From positions 1 to 64,000 of the forward strand of contig NZ_JAVFWN010000022.1 of assembly GCF_030929495.1 (NCBI RefSeq): a DNA stretch of 64,000 nucleotides, written 5' to 3'. The position numbers and the translations under genes were made by a program. The DNA is from Nocardioides sp. LHD-245. GTDB taxonomy: Bacteria; Actinomycetota; Actinomycetes; Propionibacteriales; Nocardioidaceae. The notes beneath the pieces were generated by a model. It was not told the origin of the DNA, searched no databases, and saw only the letters and a list, made by a program, of their open reading frames with translations. Below, one piece after another: positions 1-7,141 of the stretch (positions are counted from its first letter, which is position 1; the number at the start of each line of letters is the position of its first letter).

Positions 1-67
1 GCAGCTCGACCGCCATCCGGGTCGCCCGCTCACGCAGCTCGTCGGGGTATTTCCTGGGTGCTGCCAT
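1..67 (-). CDS. IS3-family transposase OrfA, N-terminal fragment (runs off the window)
   Basis: Translating the minus strand from the ATG at 67 gives MAAPRKYPDELRERATRMAV and then the window edge. The pattern (R)KYP-x-ELRERA-x-RM is the standard N-terminus of OrfA, the helix-turn-helix subunit of IS3-family transposases, which is joined to the DDE subunit OrfB by programmed frameshifting in complete elements. A GGAGG lies 9 nt upstream of the ATG. Only 22 codons are visible, so the family call rests on this stretch plus the terminal repeat at 91-118. Confidence 0.8.
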   Translation of the reverse strand, partial: MAAPRKYPDELRERATRMAVEL

Positions 68-90
68 GACTCTCATCCTCCATGGATTGA

Positions 91-118
91 GAGCCTCCAT
101 CAGACCCGGGGCGATTCA
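91..118 (-). repeat. IS terminal inverted repeat (one copy)
   Basis: On the minus strand the 28 bases read TGAATCGCCCCGG, then GTCTGATGGAGGCTC. They begin with the TG typical of IS3 elements and align with the 28-bp IS6110 repeat as I recall it. The bases just outside, from 119 (atc on the plus strand), would be the target duplication to look for at the far end. Confidence 0.75.
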
Positions 119-591
119 ATCACACGCTCGTCGTTGGCCAGGTTCGCGGCCAAGTCGCGGGTGATCTCCGTGCCGTAGGCGGTGGCCGAGCGTGCCCCGG
201 TGATGGTGACCCGCTCACGGAGGGGCGTGTTCAACAGGGAGGTCGCGCCGCGTGTCCACAAGACGTAGGGGGCGAGGACGCCGAGGTCGTTCAGGCCGGT
301 GGGCCAATGGTTGTCGGCGGGAATCAAGGTGCCGATGCCCCGCTGGGCGGGCTCGGCGACCCGCTCGAACAGGTCCGCGGTCACGTTCGCCCGCAAGCGC
401 TCGCGCCACAGCATCGCGTCCGCACGTTCCAGGTCGGGGATCGCGTCATCAGACTCGACCAGCCGCAGCGTCTCCATGCCACCGAACCGCGCCAGAACGT
501 GTCCGGTCACCGAGTCGTCCGGCTCGGCGATCATCGACAACACCATGCGAGCCATCCGCTCGCCTGCCACCTGCTCGGCCATCGTCGCCAT
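100..591 (-). pseudogene. dprA: DprA-like DNA-processing protein, 3' part removed by IS insertion
   Basis: DprA loads RecA on incoming single-stranded DNA during natural transformation and is also common on actinobacterial mobile elements. The 163-residue frame carries the N-terminal region and the first strand of the Rossmann fold (VTITGARSATAYG), then reads ANDERV followed by IESPRV and a stop. The last residues are encoded by the IS terminal repeat. The family normally continues into the phosphate-binding VSGGAYGID motif, so the break falls at a conserved site and removes more than half of the protein. The start at 591 has an AGAGG about 8 nt upstream. The remainder may lie beyond the IS, outside the window. 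Function is almost certainly lost. Confidence 0.8.
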
Positions 592-804
592 GATCGGTTC
601 CTCTCGCTCGAAGATTCACCGATCAGGTGCGCGGGTCAGCCGTCCAAGAGAGGGTTCCACCTGTCTGTGCTCGGGCGTATGGTGGGAGAAAGGCGACTTC
701 TTCTAAGGTTCGCCGCCGCTCCCGACGTGGTGGCACGGCCGTCCGGCCCCGCTGGGCAGTCCTTCAAGGTTCTCTGTCGCCAGACCCGAGAGAGGACTGC
801 CGTC

Positions 805-1152
805 ATGCTTCGACTCATCTGGACCGCCAGCGAGCACGCCCGGTACTACCTGCGCTTCTACATGCCCACCAACATCGCGCTCGACCTGATCCGCACCCGC
901 CGGGGTTTGAAGTGGGGCGTCCCCGCGATGCTCCTGGCCGTGCCCTACCTCTACGCCGCCAGCGTCTGCACCACGATCATCCGCGACGGTGGACCGGGTT
1001 GGCTCAACGTCCTCGTACTGCTGTTCATCTGGAACGCGATGAAGTTCGCCATCATGGGGCCGGTCAGTCTGGTGTTGCTGGTGCGAGTTCGTCTGCACGA
1101 GTTCAAGGAGCGTCGCGCCGCCTCCCGCTATGCCCCGATGGTCACCGCGTAG
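805..1152 (+). CDS. Small membrane protein of mobile-element type, function unknown
   Basis: A 115-residue protein. The ATG at 805 was chosen over an upstream in-frame start at 307 because AGAGAGGA lies just before it and the upstream part has no hydrophobic or family character. Two or three membrane segments are visible: WGVPAMLLAVPYLYAASV (about residues 36-53), LNVLVLLFIWNAMKFAIM and GPVSLVLLVRV. The tail is basic (RLHEFKERRAA). Similar short proteins occur on actinobacterial conjugative elements, sometimes mislabelled as permeases; I know of no assigned role. It converges with the two minus-strand genes that follow. The 606-804 interval upstream shows nothing beyond possible promoter sequence. 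Confidence 0.6.
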   Translation: MLRLIWTASEHARYYLRFYMPTNIALDLIRTRRGLKWGVPAMLLAVPYLYAASVCTTIIRDGGPGWLNVLVLLFIWNAMKFAIMGPVSLVLLVRVRLHEFKERRAASRYAPMVTA

Positions 1153-1174
1153 GCCCGACACGCGCAACGGACGC

Positions 1175-1357
1175 CTACGTCAGAAAGACCGCTCGTCGCC
1201 GCTCTGCCGCCCCTTTGTCGAGCCACACAATCTCGTCACGGCGCATCACATCGACAGGAACACGGGAACCTTTCATTGGTCGCGCTCGGAGCCTCACCCG
1301 TCGGGCGAGGCGGCGCTCCAATCGGCTTGGGGCCTGTCGACGGCGCGGAGTCTCCAT
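1175..1357 (-). CDS. Small Arg-rich hypothetical protein downstream of DUF4192
   Basis: A 60-codon frame starting METPRRRQAPSRLERRLARR and ending ERRRAVFLT. It begins 13 bp after the DUF4192 stop on the same strand, with an AAGG about 8 nt before the ATG, and ends 22 bp from the stop of the convergent membrane-protein gene, so it fills the gap neatly. About a quarter of residues are Arg, which suggests nucleic-acid contact, but random high-GC frames are also Arg-rich. No family is recognised. The case for a real gene rests on spacing and the ribosome binding site. Confidence 0.4.
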   Translation of the reverse strand: METPRRRQAPSRLERRLARRVRLRARPMKGSRVPVDVMRRDEIVWLDKGAAERRRAVFLT

Positions 1358-1370
1358 CGGAGCTGCCTTC

Positions 1371-2360
1371 TCAGAGCGCGGGCGCGGGCCGGACGGGATT
1401 GTTCCGTGGTCCCGCCTGCGGTGCGGCGAAGTCGGCATCTTGGCCGATCCTCTTGACCGACTCCCACTCGCGCGGGTGCATAGCCGACTCCACGACCGCG
1501 GCCACCAACCCGGCGAGCGGGTAGCGGCTGTCGCGTGGCACCTGCTCCACCGCGCACAGAGCCTTGGCACCGTCCCCGCTCAGCCACGAGGCGAGGCCCA
1601 ACAGCGAGGCGGGAGCGGAGCGCACCTCGTCGGGAGCCCTCCGAGTCAGGTCGGTCCACAGTGCGACGTGCGAGTCCGCGTTGTCGGTGGTCATGTCGTC
1701 CCACAGTCGGTCACGAATCGGGATCGTCTCGACGGCGACGAGCAGCCGGGCCGCGTCACGATCAGACAGCGGCCGACCGTCGGCGTGAAACTGCCGAAGC
1801 CGTCCGACAGCCCACTTGGCCTCGGCGCGTGGTGGCGTCGTCTCGGCGGCTTCCCGAGCCTCGGACAAGAGCTCCGCGACGGGTTCCCGGTCGCCGACCA
1901 ACGATGACGCCAACGACGCACGGCTGGCCGCAGGCCGTGGGCGGCCTGTCGGGGCCATCTCGGCAGCGACATACTCGCGCGCCGCTTCGGTCTGATAGCC
2001 GGACTCGCCCAGGTAGTAGTCATGCCACTCGGAGTCGTTCGCCCACACCATGAGCGCGGTGTCGATGCCGATGGTGTCGAGTCGAGCGGCGAAGTCCTGG
2101 ACGACTCGATCCGCTTCTTCGCGGTTCGCTGTGACGCAGACGATGCCCATGCTCGCTCCTGGCCGGGCGTAGCGGCCGAGAGGGGAGCGGATGGCCTCCC
2201 AGGCCGCGTCGCGGTCTCTCGGAGTGGTCGGAAGGTCGATGCGAGCGATGGGAAGGTCGGCGCTCATCGGCACGAACACGACCGACTTCTCCGGCTTGAA
2301 CCCGAGCAGGTGGGGGAGTGCCGCGGCCAGCTCGTCGGGGGAGTAAACGGAGAGCTTCAT
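1371..2360 (-). CDS. DUF4192 domain-containing protein
   Basis: A 329-residue protein starting MKLSVYSPDELAAALPHLLG, followed by FKPEKSVVFVPM, the recognisable N-terminus of the DUF4192 family of actinobacterial proteins, many of them encoded on mobile elements. The biochemical role is unknown. The start at 2360 is where family similarity begins; an upstream in-frame ATG at 2498 would read through the glnA terminator hairpin and is rejected. The Shine-Dalgarno is poor (AGGGGT almost touching the ATG). With the truncated dprA and small membrane protein it forms the accessory segment at the left edge. Confidence 0.75.
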   Translation of the reverse strand: MKLSVYSPDELAAALPHLLGFKPEKSVVFVPMSADLPIARIDLPTTPRDRDAAWEAIRSPLGRYARPGASMGIVCVTANREEADRVVQDFAARLDTIGIDTALMVWANDSEWHDYYLGESGYQTEAAREYVAAEMAPTGRPRPAASRASLASSLVGDREPVAELLSEAREAAETTPPRAEAKWAVGRLRQFHADGRPLSDRDAARLLVAVETIPIRDRLWDDMTTDNADSHVALWTDLTRRAPDEVRSAPASLLGLASWLSGDGAKALCAVEQVPRDSRYPLAGLVAAVVESAMHPREWESVKRIGQDADFAAPQAGPRNNPVRPAPAL

Positions 2361-2430
2361 ACCCCTAGGTGAGCCGGCCGGTCCGGCGATGCCCGCCGGT
2401 TCCGTTGACACACTGGTGACACACAACAAC

Positions 2431-2493
2431 GAAAAACGGCGGCTGACGCTGGAAGACGTCGAAAGACGTTTCCGCAGGTCAGCCGCCGTTTTC
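2431..2493 (-). terminator. Hairpin terminator downstream of glnA
   Basis: A perfect 15-bp inverted repeat, arms 2433-2447 (AAAACGGCGGCTGAC) and 2478-2492, with a 30-nt loop. On the minus strand the second arm runs into TTTTTC, fitting an intrinsic terminator 34 nt after the glnA stop. On the plus strand it also ends in TTTTC, so it may work both ways. The loop is longer than usual. Confidence 0.7.
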
Positions 2494-2526
2494 GGCAACT
2501 ACTGACAGAGGGTGAAAACCCTCGAA

Positions 2527-3948
2527 TCAGATGTCGTAATAGAGCTCGAACTCGTGCGGGTGCGGACGCAGCTGCACGGGCGCGATCTCGTGCTCGCGCT
2601 TGTACGAGACCCACGTCTCGATCAGGTCGGGAGTGAAGACGTTGCCCACGGTGAGGAAGTCGTGGTCGGCCTCGAGCTCGTCGAGGACGGCGCCGAGGGA
2701 GGTCGGGACCTGGGCGATCTCGGCCATCTCGTCCGGCGGGAGCTCGTAGATGTCCTTGTCGACCGGGGCGGGCGGCTCGGTCTTGTTCTGGATGCCGTCG
2801 AGGCCGGCGAGCATCAGGGCCGAGAACGCGAGGTAGGGGTTCGCCGACGGATCGGGGAAGCGGGCCTCGACACGCTTGGCCTTGGGGTTGCTGCCGGTGA
2901 TCGGGATCCGGATCGAGGCGGAGCGGTTGCGCGAGGAGTAGACCAGCGAGATCGGCGCCTCGTAGCCGGGGACCAGGCGGTGGAACGAGTTCACGGTCGG
3001 GTTGGTGAACGCGAGCAGCGCGGGGGCGTGGTCGAGGATGCCGCCGATGTACCAGCGGGCGAGGTCCGACAGGCCGCCGTACCCGGTCTCGTCGTAGAAG
3101 AGCGGCGAGCCCTCCTTCCACAGCGAGGAGTGCACGTGCATGCCCGAACCGTTGTCGCCGAAGATCGGCTTCGGCATGAAGGTGACGGACTTGCCCTGCT
3201 CCCAGGCGGTGTTCTTGATGAGGTACTTGAACTTCATCACGTCGTCCGCGGCCTTGAGCAGCGTGTCGAAGCGGTAGTTGATCTCCGCCTGGCCGGCGGT
3301 GCCGACCTCGTGGTGGGCCCGCTCGACCTGGAGGCCGCAGGCCTCGAGGTTCTTGACCATGTCGGCGCGCAGGTCGCTGTAGTGGTCGTACGGCTCGACC
3401 GGGAAGTAGCCGCCCTTGAGCCGGGTCTTGTAGCCGCGGTTGGTGTCGTCGTCCTTGCCGGAGTTCCACCAGCCCTCGACCGAGTCGATGTGGTAGTAGC
3501 CCTCGTTGACGCCGGTCGAGTAGCGGACGTTGTCGAAGATGTAGAACTCGGCCTCGGGGGCGAAGAACGCGGTGTCCGCGATGCCCGTGCTGCTGAGGTA
3601 GGCCAGCGCCTTCTTGGCGATATTGCGCGGGTCGCGGGAGTACGCCTCGCCCGTGATCGGGTCGTGGATGAAGAAGTTCACGTTGAGCGTCTTCGACTTC
3701 CGGAACGGGTCGATGTACGCCGTCGTCGGGTCGGGGAAGAGCGACATGTCCGACTCGTTGATCGCCTGGAAGCCGCGGATCGAGGAGCCGTCGAAGCCCA
3801 GGCCGTCGTCGAAGACGGACTGGTCGAAGGACGAGGCCGGCACGGTGAAGTGCTGCATGACACCGGGCAGGTCGCAGAAGCGGACGTCGATCATCTCGAC
3901 GCCCTCGTCCTTGATGTACTTGAGCAGCTCTTCGCTGTTGTTGAACAT
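2527..3948 (-). CDS. glnA: Glutamine synthetase, type I
   Basis: ATP-dependent ligation of ammonia to glutamate, the main nitrogen assimilation step, in a cytoplasmic dodecamer. The 473 residues match the usual GSI length. Visible signatures include DLPGVMQHFTVPA near the N-terminus, DGSSIRGF, the metal- and glutamate-binding GSGMHVHSSLWK and the C-terminal IYELPPDE, whose Tyr is the conserved adenylylation site of the GSI-beta class, so GlnE-type modification is expected. GAGGAGGA sits 4 nt before the ATG. A four-element GlnR-type operator lies at 4075-4112 and a hairpin terminator follows the gene. The lipB-lipA-DUF4191-RDD-glnA order is the one seen around glnA1 in mycobacteria, so this is the housekeeping enzyme. 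Confidence 0.97.
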   Translation of the reverse strand: MFNNSEELLKYIKDEGVEMIDVRFCDLPGVMQHFTVPASSFDQSVFDDGLGFDGSSIRGFQAINESDMSLFPDPTTAYIDPFRKSKTLNVNFFIHDPITGEAYSRDPRNIAKKALAYLSSTGIADTAFFAPEAEFYIFDNVRYSTGVNEGYYHIDSVEGWWNSGKDDDTNRGYKTRLKGGYFPVEPYDHYSDLRADMVKNLEACGLQVERAHHEVGTAGQAEINYRFDTLLKAADDVMKFKYLIKNTAWEQGKSVTFMPKPIFGDNGSGMHVHSSLWKEGSPLFYDETGYGGLSDLARWYIGGILDHAPALLAFTNPTVNSFHRLVPGYEAPISLVYSSRNRSASIRIPITGSNPKAKRVEARFPDPSANPYLAFSALMLAGLDGIQNKTEPPAPVDKDIYELPPDEMAEIAQVPTSLGAVLDELEADHDFLTVGNVFTPDLIETWVSYKREHEIAPVQLRPHPHEFELYYDI

Positions 3949-4057
3949 TCGTTCCTCCTCGGCACGTCTCCTATGGACGTGCCCTCAGGCGTTACCCGAC
4001 GGGGGTGTGGTCGGTCGCGGCAGACGGTCCGCGCCCGTGCGGAGCGCCGCTCACAGC

Positions 4058-4063
4058 AACTTA
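4058..4063 (-). promoter_or_regulatory. Candidate -10 element of glnA
   Basis: Minus-strand TAAGTT lies 12 bp downstream of the GlnR-type operator and about 110 bp before the glnA start. The placement of operator, then -10, then a leader suits an activated promoter. No convincing -35 is seen, which would fit GlnR dependence. Confidence 0.4.
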
Positions 4064-4074
4064 CCGGTCGCGCA

Positions 4075-4112
4075 GTTTCCCACCCATGACCGCTTTGTTT
4101 CCGGAATGTAAC
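4075..4112 (-). promoter_or_regulatory. GlnR-type operator upstream of glnA
   Basis: Read on the minus strand: GTTAC, 6 nt, GAAAC, 6 nt, GTCAT, 6 nt, GAAAC. This is the two-repeat GlnR box described for Streptomyces (gTnAc-n6-GaAAc, twice) with exact spacing and only one weak position, the last base of GTCAT. GlnR is the OmpR-type global nitrogen regulator of Actinobacteria, and glnA is a classic target. PhoP can compete for the same site in Streptomyces. Confidence 0.85.
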
Positions 4113-4158
4113 AAGATGCCCGACGCGGGGTGACGGCCGTCCGAACGACGGTCCCGCC

Positions 4159-4164
4159 TACCCT
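4159..4164 (+). promoter_or_regulatory. -10 box of leaderless RDD-family gene
   Basis: TACCCT followed by 7 nt and GTG at 4172, with no Shine-Dalgarno. This is the leaderless arrangement repeated through the window and is why the GTG at 4172 is preferred over 4130. Confidence 0.55.
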
Positions 4165-4171
4165 TGGTCGC

Positions 4172-4597
4172 GTGCCACGTGTCGCTGATGTGAACAGTCC
4201 CTCGGTCCCCACCGCCTCGTGGGGACGCCGTGTCCTGGCGCTGCTCGTCGACTGGGCGCTGTGCACGCTGGTGGTCATCGTGGCCTTCGGCCTCGACGAC
4301 TACACCGAACCCGGCTCGACGGCCTCGTTCCTGGTCCTGCCGGTGTACGTCGCCGAGTCGGCGCTGCTCACCTGGCTGGCCGGCGGCTCGGCGGGGAAGC
4401 TGCTGACGGGCCTGTGCGTCGTACCCGCCGACGGGCGTCTCCGCCGTCTCAACCCGCTCAAGGCGCTGCTGCGGCAGGTCATGGTCGCGCTGGTCATCCC
4501 GCCGCTCGTGTTCCGTGCCGACGGCCGGGGACTCCACGACATCCTCGCCGGTACGTCGACGGTCACCTTCGCCACGCTGCGCACGCTGGTGAAGTAG
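4172..4597 (+). CDS. RDD-family membrane protein
   Basis: A 141-residue integral membrane protein. ASWGRRVLALLVDWALC is the RDD motif (Arg then Asp in the first helix). Hydrophobic segments follow at about residues 16-40, 50-66 and 93-112, and the C-terminus reads GRGLHDILAGTSTV, the usual RDD ending. Family members are often linked to ion or small-molecule transport, but no substrate can be given. The start at GTG 4172 was chosen because a TACCCT -10 box lies 7 nt upstream; a longer form from GTG 4130 would only add an unconserved tail. It sits opposite glnA and converges with the DUF4191 gene, as its mycobacterial counterpart does next to glnA1. Confidence 0.85.
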   Translation: MPRVADVNSPSVPTASWGRRVLALLVDWALCTLVVIVAFGLDDYTEPGSTASFLVLPVYVAESALLTWLAGGSAGKLLTGLCVVPADGRLRRLNPLKALLRQVMVALVIPPLVFRADGRGLHDILAGTSTVTFATLRTLVK

Positions 4598-4615
4598 CCC
4601 GGCGAGGCGGGTGGC

Positions 4616-5332
4616 TCAGCGACCGCGCAGGTTGCCGCGCATGCCCTTCATCGAGGTGGGCACCGGGCCGCGGGGGAGCGGCACCTTGGGACGCTGGGCG
4701 TCGAGGGCGCGCAGACGCTGACGGATCTCGGTGATCTCCGCCGGCTTCACCTGGCGACCGAGCTTCTGGACGTGGCGGACCAGCTTCTTGAGCGGGACCT
4801 GCCCCTCCTCGGTGCCGACCAGGATGTCGTGGACCGGGTAGTCGCCGGCGACCCGCTCGTGCTTTTTGTGCTCACTGAGCATCAGTGCCTTGAGCCGGCC
4901 GGGGTTGCCCTCGCCGACGAGGACGATGCCCGGGGGGCCAACCACGCGGTGGACCATGTCCTGCTGCTTGGTGAAGCCGACGACCTCCTCGATGACCCAG
5001 CCTCGGCGCAGCATGGTCAGCGCACGCGCCGCGGCGCCGAGCTGGCCGTCGAGGCGGGCGAACGCCGCCCTTTGGGCGCGGCGGCCGAAGACGATCATCA
5101 GCGCGAGCAGGCCGATGAGGAAGGTCGCGATGCCGGCGAGGATCCAGCTGAAGACCGAGTTGTTGTGGGGGAGGACCAGGCGGAACAGCACCAGGCCGAG
5201 TCCGCCGAAGATCAGGAAGGAACCGAGCATCCACCAGCGGATCGCCGGGTCGACCTCCCGAGACATCTTGTAGGTCTCGATGATCTGCCGGCGACGGCTC
5301 AGCGTGGACGGATCGACAGGCGTGTTCGACAT
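4616..5332 (-). CDS. DUF4191 domain-containing membrane protein
   Basis: A 238-residue protein with two adjacent membrane helices near the N-terminus (WWMLGSFLIFGGLGLVLF, and FSWILAGIATFLIGLLALMIVF) and a long basic cytosolic part ending in a Lys/Arg-rich tail (KGMRGNLRGR). It matches DUF4191, an Actinobacteria-wide family of unknown function encoded directly after lipA, as here, 36 bp downstream. The constant linkage suggests a role near lipoylation or the membrane, but this is only context. No ribosome binding site closer than about 12 nt is seen. Confidence 0.9.
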   Translation of the reverse strand: MSNTPVDPSTLSRRRQIIETYKMSREVDPAIRWWMLGSFLIFGGLGLVLFRLVLPHNNSVFSWILAGIATFLIGLLALMIVFGRRAQRAAFARLDGQLGAAARALTMLRRGWVIEEVVGFTKQQDMVHRVVGPPGIVLVGEGNPGRLKALMLSEHKKHERVAGDYPVHDILVGTEEGQVPLKKLVRHVQKLGRQVKPAEITEIRQRLRALDAQRPKVPLPRGPVPTSMKGMRGNLRGR

Positions 5333-5368
5333 GGGGTGCTGCGGTCTCCTCAGGCGGAACGGCGGACG

Positions 5369-6328
5369 TCAGACGGTCGCTTCGGCGCGGGCATCGCGCG
5401 CGGCCATCGCCTGACGATACAGACGACCGGCCCGGTACGACGAACGGACGAGCGGTCCGGACAGGACGCCGCTGAACCCGATCTCCTCGGCCTCGGTCGC
5501 GAGCTCGACGAACTCCTCGGGCTTGACCCACCGCTCGACCGGGTGGTGCCGGACCGAGGGCCGCAGGTACTGGGTGATCGTGACGAGCTCGCAGCCCGCG
5601 TCGTGGAGGTCGCGCAGGGCCTGGGAGACCTCCTCCCGGGTCTCGCCCATGCCGAGGATCAGGTTCGACTTGGTGACCAGCCCGAACGCGCGGGCCTGGG
5701 TGAGGACGTCGAGGGAGCGCTCGTAGCGGAACGCGGGGCGGATCCGCTTGAAGATCCTCGGCACCGTCTCGACGTTGTGGGCCAGGACCTCGGGGCGTGA
5801 CTCGAACACCTCGGTGAGCAGGTCGGGGACGCCGTTGAAGTCGGGGATCAGGTTCTCGACGCCCGTGGCGCCCTGCTCGTTGTCGGCGGTGAGCTCGTGG
5901 ATGGCACGCACCGTCTCGGCGTACAGCCAGGCGCCACCGTCGGGGAGGTCGTCGCGGGCGACACCGGTGATCGTGGCGTACTTGAGGCCCATCGTCTGCA
6001 CCGACTCCGCGACCCGGCGCGGCTCGTCACGGTCGAGCGGCTGCGGCCGGCCGGTGTCGATCTGGCAGAAGTCGCAGCGCCGGGTGCACTGGTCGCCACC
6101 GATGAGGAAGGTGGCCTCCTTGTCCTCCCAGCACTCGAAGATGTTGGGACAGCCGGCTTCCTGACAGACCGTGTGGAGCCCTTCGGACTTCACCAGCTTC
6201 TGGAGGGCGGTGTACTCCGGGCCCATCTTCGCCTTGGTCTTGATCCACGACGGCTTGCGCTCGATCGGGGTCTCCGCGTTGCGGACCTCCAGGCGCAGGA
6301 GCTTGCGCCCCTCGGGTGCTGAACTCAC
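5369..6328 (-). CDS. lipA: Lipoyl synthase
   Basis: Radical-SAM enzyme that inserts two sulfurs into octanoyl groups carried on E2 and GcvH proteins. Both iron-sulfur cluster motifs are complete: the auxiliary cluster cysteines C55, C60 and C66 (CQEAGCPNIFEC) and the radical-SAM CxxxCxxC at C81, C85 and C88 (CTRRCDFC). The conserved C-terminal Ser lies in SGPLVRSSYRAG. The 319-residue length is normal. It starts 4 nt after the lipB stop, so the two are co-translated. Its substrate protein, the two-lipoyl-domain E2, is encoded just upstream on the same strand, with a TIGR01777 gene between. Confidence 0.97.
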   Translation of the reverse strand: MSSAPEGRKLLRLEVRNAETPIERKPSWIKTKAKMGPEYTALQKLVKSEGLHTVCQEAGCPNIFECWEDKEATFLIGGDQCTRRCDFCQIDTGRPQPLDRDEPRRVAESVQTMGLKYATITGVARDDLPDGGAWLYAETVRAIHELTADNEQGATGVENLIPDFNGVPDLLTEVFESRPEVLAHNVETVPRIFKRIRPAFRYERSLDVLTQARAFGLVTKSNLILGMGETREEVSQALRDLHDAGCELVTITQYLRPSVRHHPVERWVKPEEFVELATEAEEIGFSGVLSGPLVRSSYRAGRLYRQAMAARDARAEATV

Positions 6329-6332
6329 TGCC

Positions 6333-7070
6333 TCAGCCTACTCCGCGGGCGGGATAGCCGAGCACCGGGACCGTCGCCTTGGCCGGGTCCGGGCGTGGCT
6401 CGTAGTCGGGGGTCGGGATGTAGGGGCCCCAGGCGAGCAGCTCGGCCAGATGACGGCGTACGGCGTCCAGCACCTCGCGCACGGGTACGTCGCGCCCGAG
6501 CTCGGCGCTCAGGGAGGTGACGCCCGCGTCGGCGATGCCGCAGGGGACGAACCGGTCGTACCAGCTGAGGTCGACGTCGCAGTTGAGTGCGAAGCCGTGC
6601 ATGGCGACGCCCTTGCGCACCCGGATGCCGATCGCGGCGATCTTGCGCTCGTCGCCACGCTCGTCGGCCTTGAGCCACACGCCGGTGCGGCCGGGGATGC
6701 GCGCCGTCGTGACGCCGAACTCGGCGCACACCGCGATGATCGCCTCCTCGAGGCGCCGCACGTAGTCGACGACCTTGACGTGGTCGGCCAGCCGCACGAT
6801 CGGGTAGCCGACCAGCTGGCCGGGGCCGTGGAAGGTGATCTTGCCGCCGCGGTCGACCTCGATGACCGGGGCGCCGCCCGGGTCGGCGGGGCGCTCGTGC
6901 GCCTCGGTCCGGCGACTGGCCGTGAAAACCGGCGGATGCTCTACGAGGAGGACGGTGTCGGTCAGCTCGCCGGCGACGACCTGCGCGTGCAGCTCGCGCT
7001 GCAGGTCCCACGCCGTGACGTAGTCGATGAAGTCGGGTCCGAGTCCGTCCTCGCGGAAGGTCAGCGTCAC
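6333..7070 (-). CDS. lipB: Octanoyltransferase
   Basis: Transfers the octanoyl group from acyl carrier protein to lipoyl domains, the step before LipA. The family block RGGKITFHGPGQLVGYPI and the catalytic Cys in PCGIADAGVTSL, with the conserved Lys in AAIGIRVRKGVAMHG, are present. The frame is open to 7160, but the start is placed at GTG 7070: the next residues (TLTFREDGLG) are where family similarity begins, and a minus-strand TAGGCT box ends 7 nt upstream, the leaderless pattern. That gives 245 residues. It heads the lipB-lipA-DUF4191 operon and is divergent from the gene at 7142. Confidence 0.95.
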   Translation of the reverse strand: MTLTFREDGLGPDFIDYVTAWDLQRELHAQVVAGELTDTVLLVEHPPVFTASRRTEAHERPADPGGAPVIEVDRGGKITFHGPGQLVGYPIVRLADHVKVVDYVRRLEEAIIAVCAEFGVTTARIPGRTGVWLKADERGDERKIAAIGIRVRKGVAMHGFALNCDVDLSWYDRFVPCGIADAGVTSLSAELGRDVPVREVLDAVRRHLAELLAWGPYIPTPDYEPRPDPAKATVPVLGYPARGVG

Positions 7071-7077
7071 GCGGTCG

Positions 7078-7083
7078 AGCCTA
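7078..7083 (-). promoter_or_regulatory. -10 box of leaderless lipB
   Basis: Minus-strand TAGGCT, 7 nt before the GTG at 7070; no Shine-Dalgarno in between. Confidence 0.6.
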
Positions 7084-7129
7084 CTCCCGGACCTGTGGAC
7101 GACCGGATGCGCCTGTCGGGGGGAGGGGC

Positions 7130-7135
7130 CAGGAT
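7130..7135 (+). promoter_or_regulatory. Possible -10 box of the gene at 7142
   Basis: CAGGAT followed by 6 nt and ATG. It matches only the A and final T of the consensus, so it is weak, but position and absence of a ribosome binding site follow the leaderless pattern. Confidence 0.35.
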
Positions 7136-7141
7136 CGGCGT

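Larger units (their letters stand above)
1..118 (-). mobile_element. IS3-family (IS6110-like) insertion sequence, one end only
   Basis: The first 118 bases carry the 5' end of an insertion sequence running off the left edge. On the minus strand they show a terminal inverted repeat starting TGAATCGCCCCGG, then a ribosome binding site and the start of an OrfA transposase. From memory, the IS6110 terminal repeat begins TGAACCGCCCCGG, one base different over this stretch. The element end at 118 coincides with the point where the neighbouring dprA-like gene loses homology. The other end and OrfB lie outside the window, so integrity cannot be judged. Confidence 0.8.

Noticed and set aside
2512..4089. 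525-codon plus-strand frame opposite glnA
   Set aside because: Mirror of glnA codon use; no ribosome binding site or family.
7107..7122. ATGCGCCTGTCGGGGG, one base different from part of the first hutF palindrome arm
   Set aside because: Single half without its partner arm, in a GC-rich promoter region; chance match is likely without a genome-wide count.
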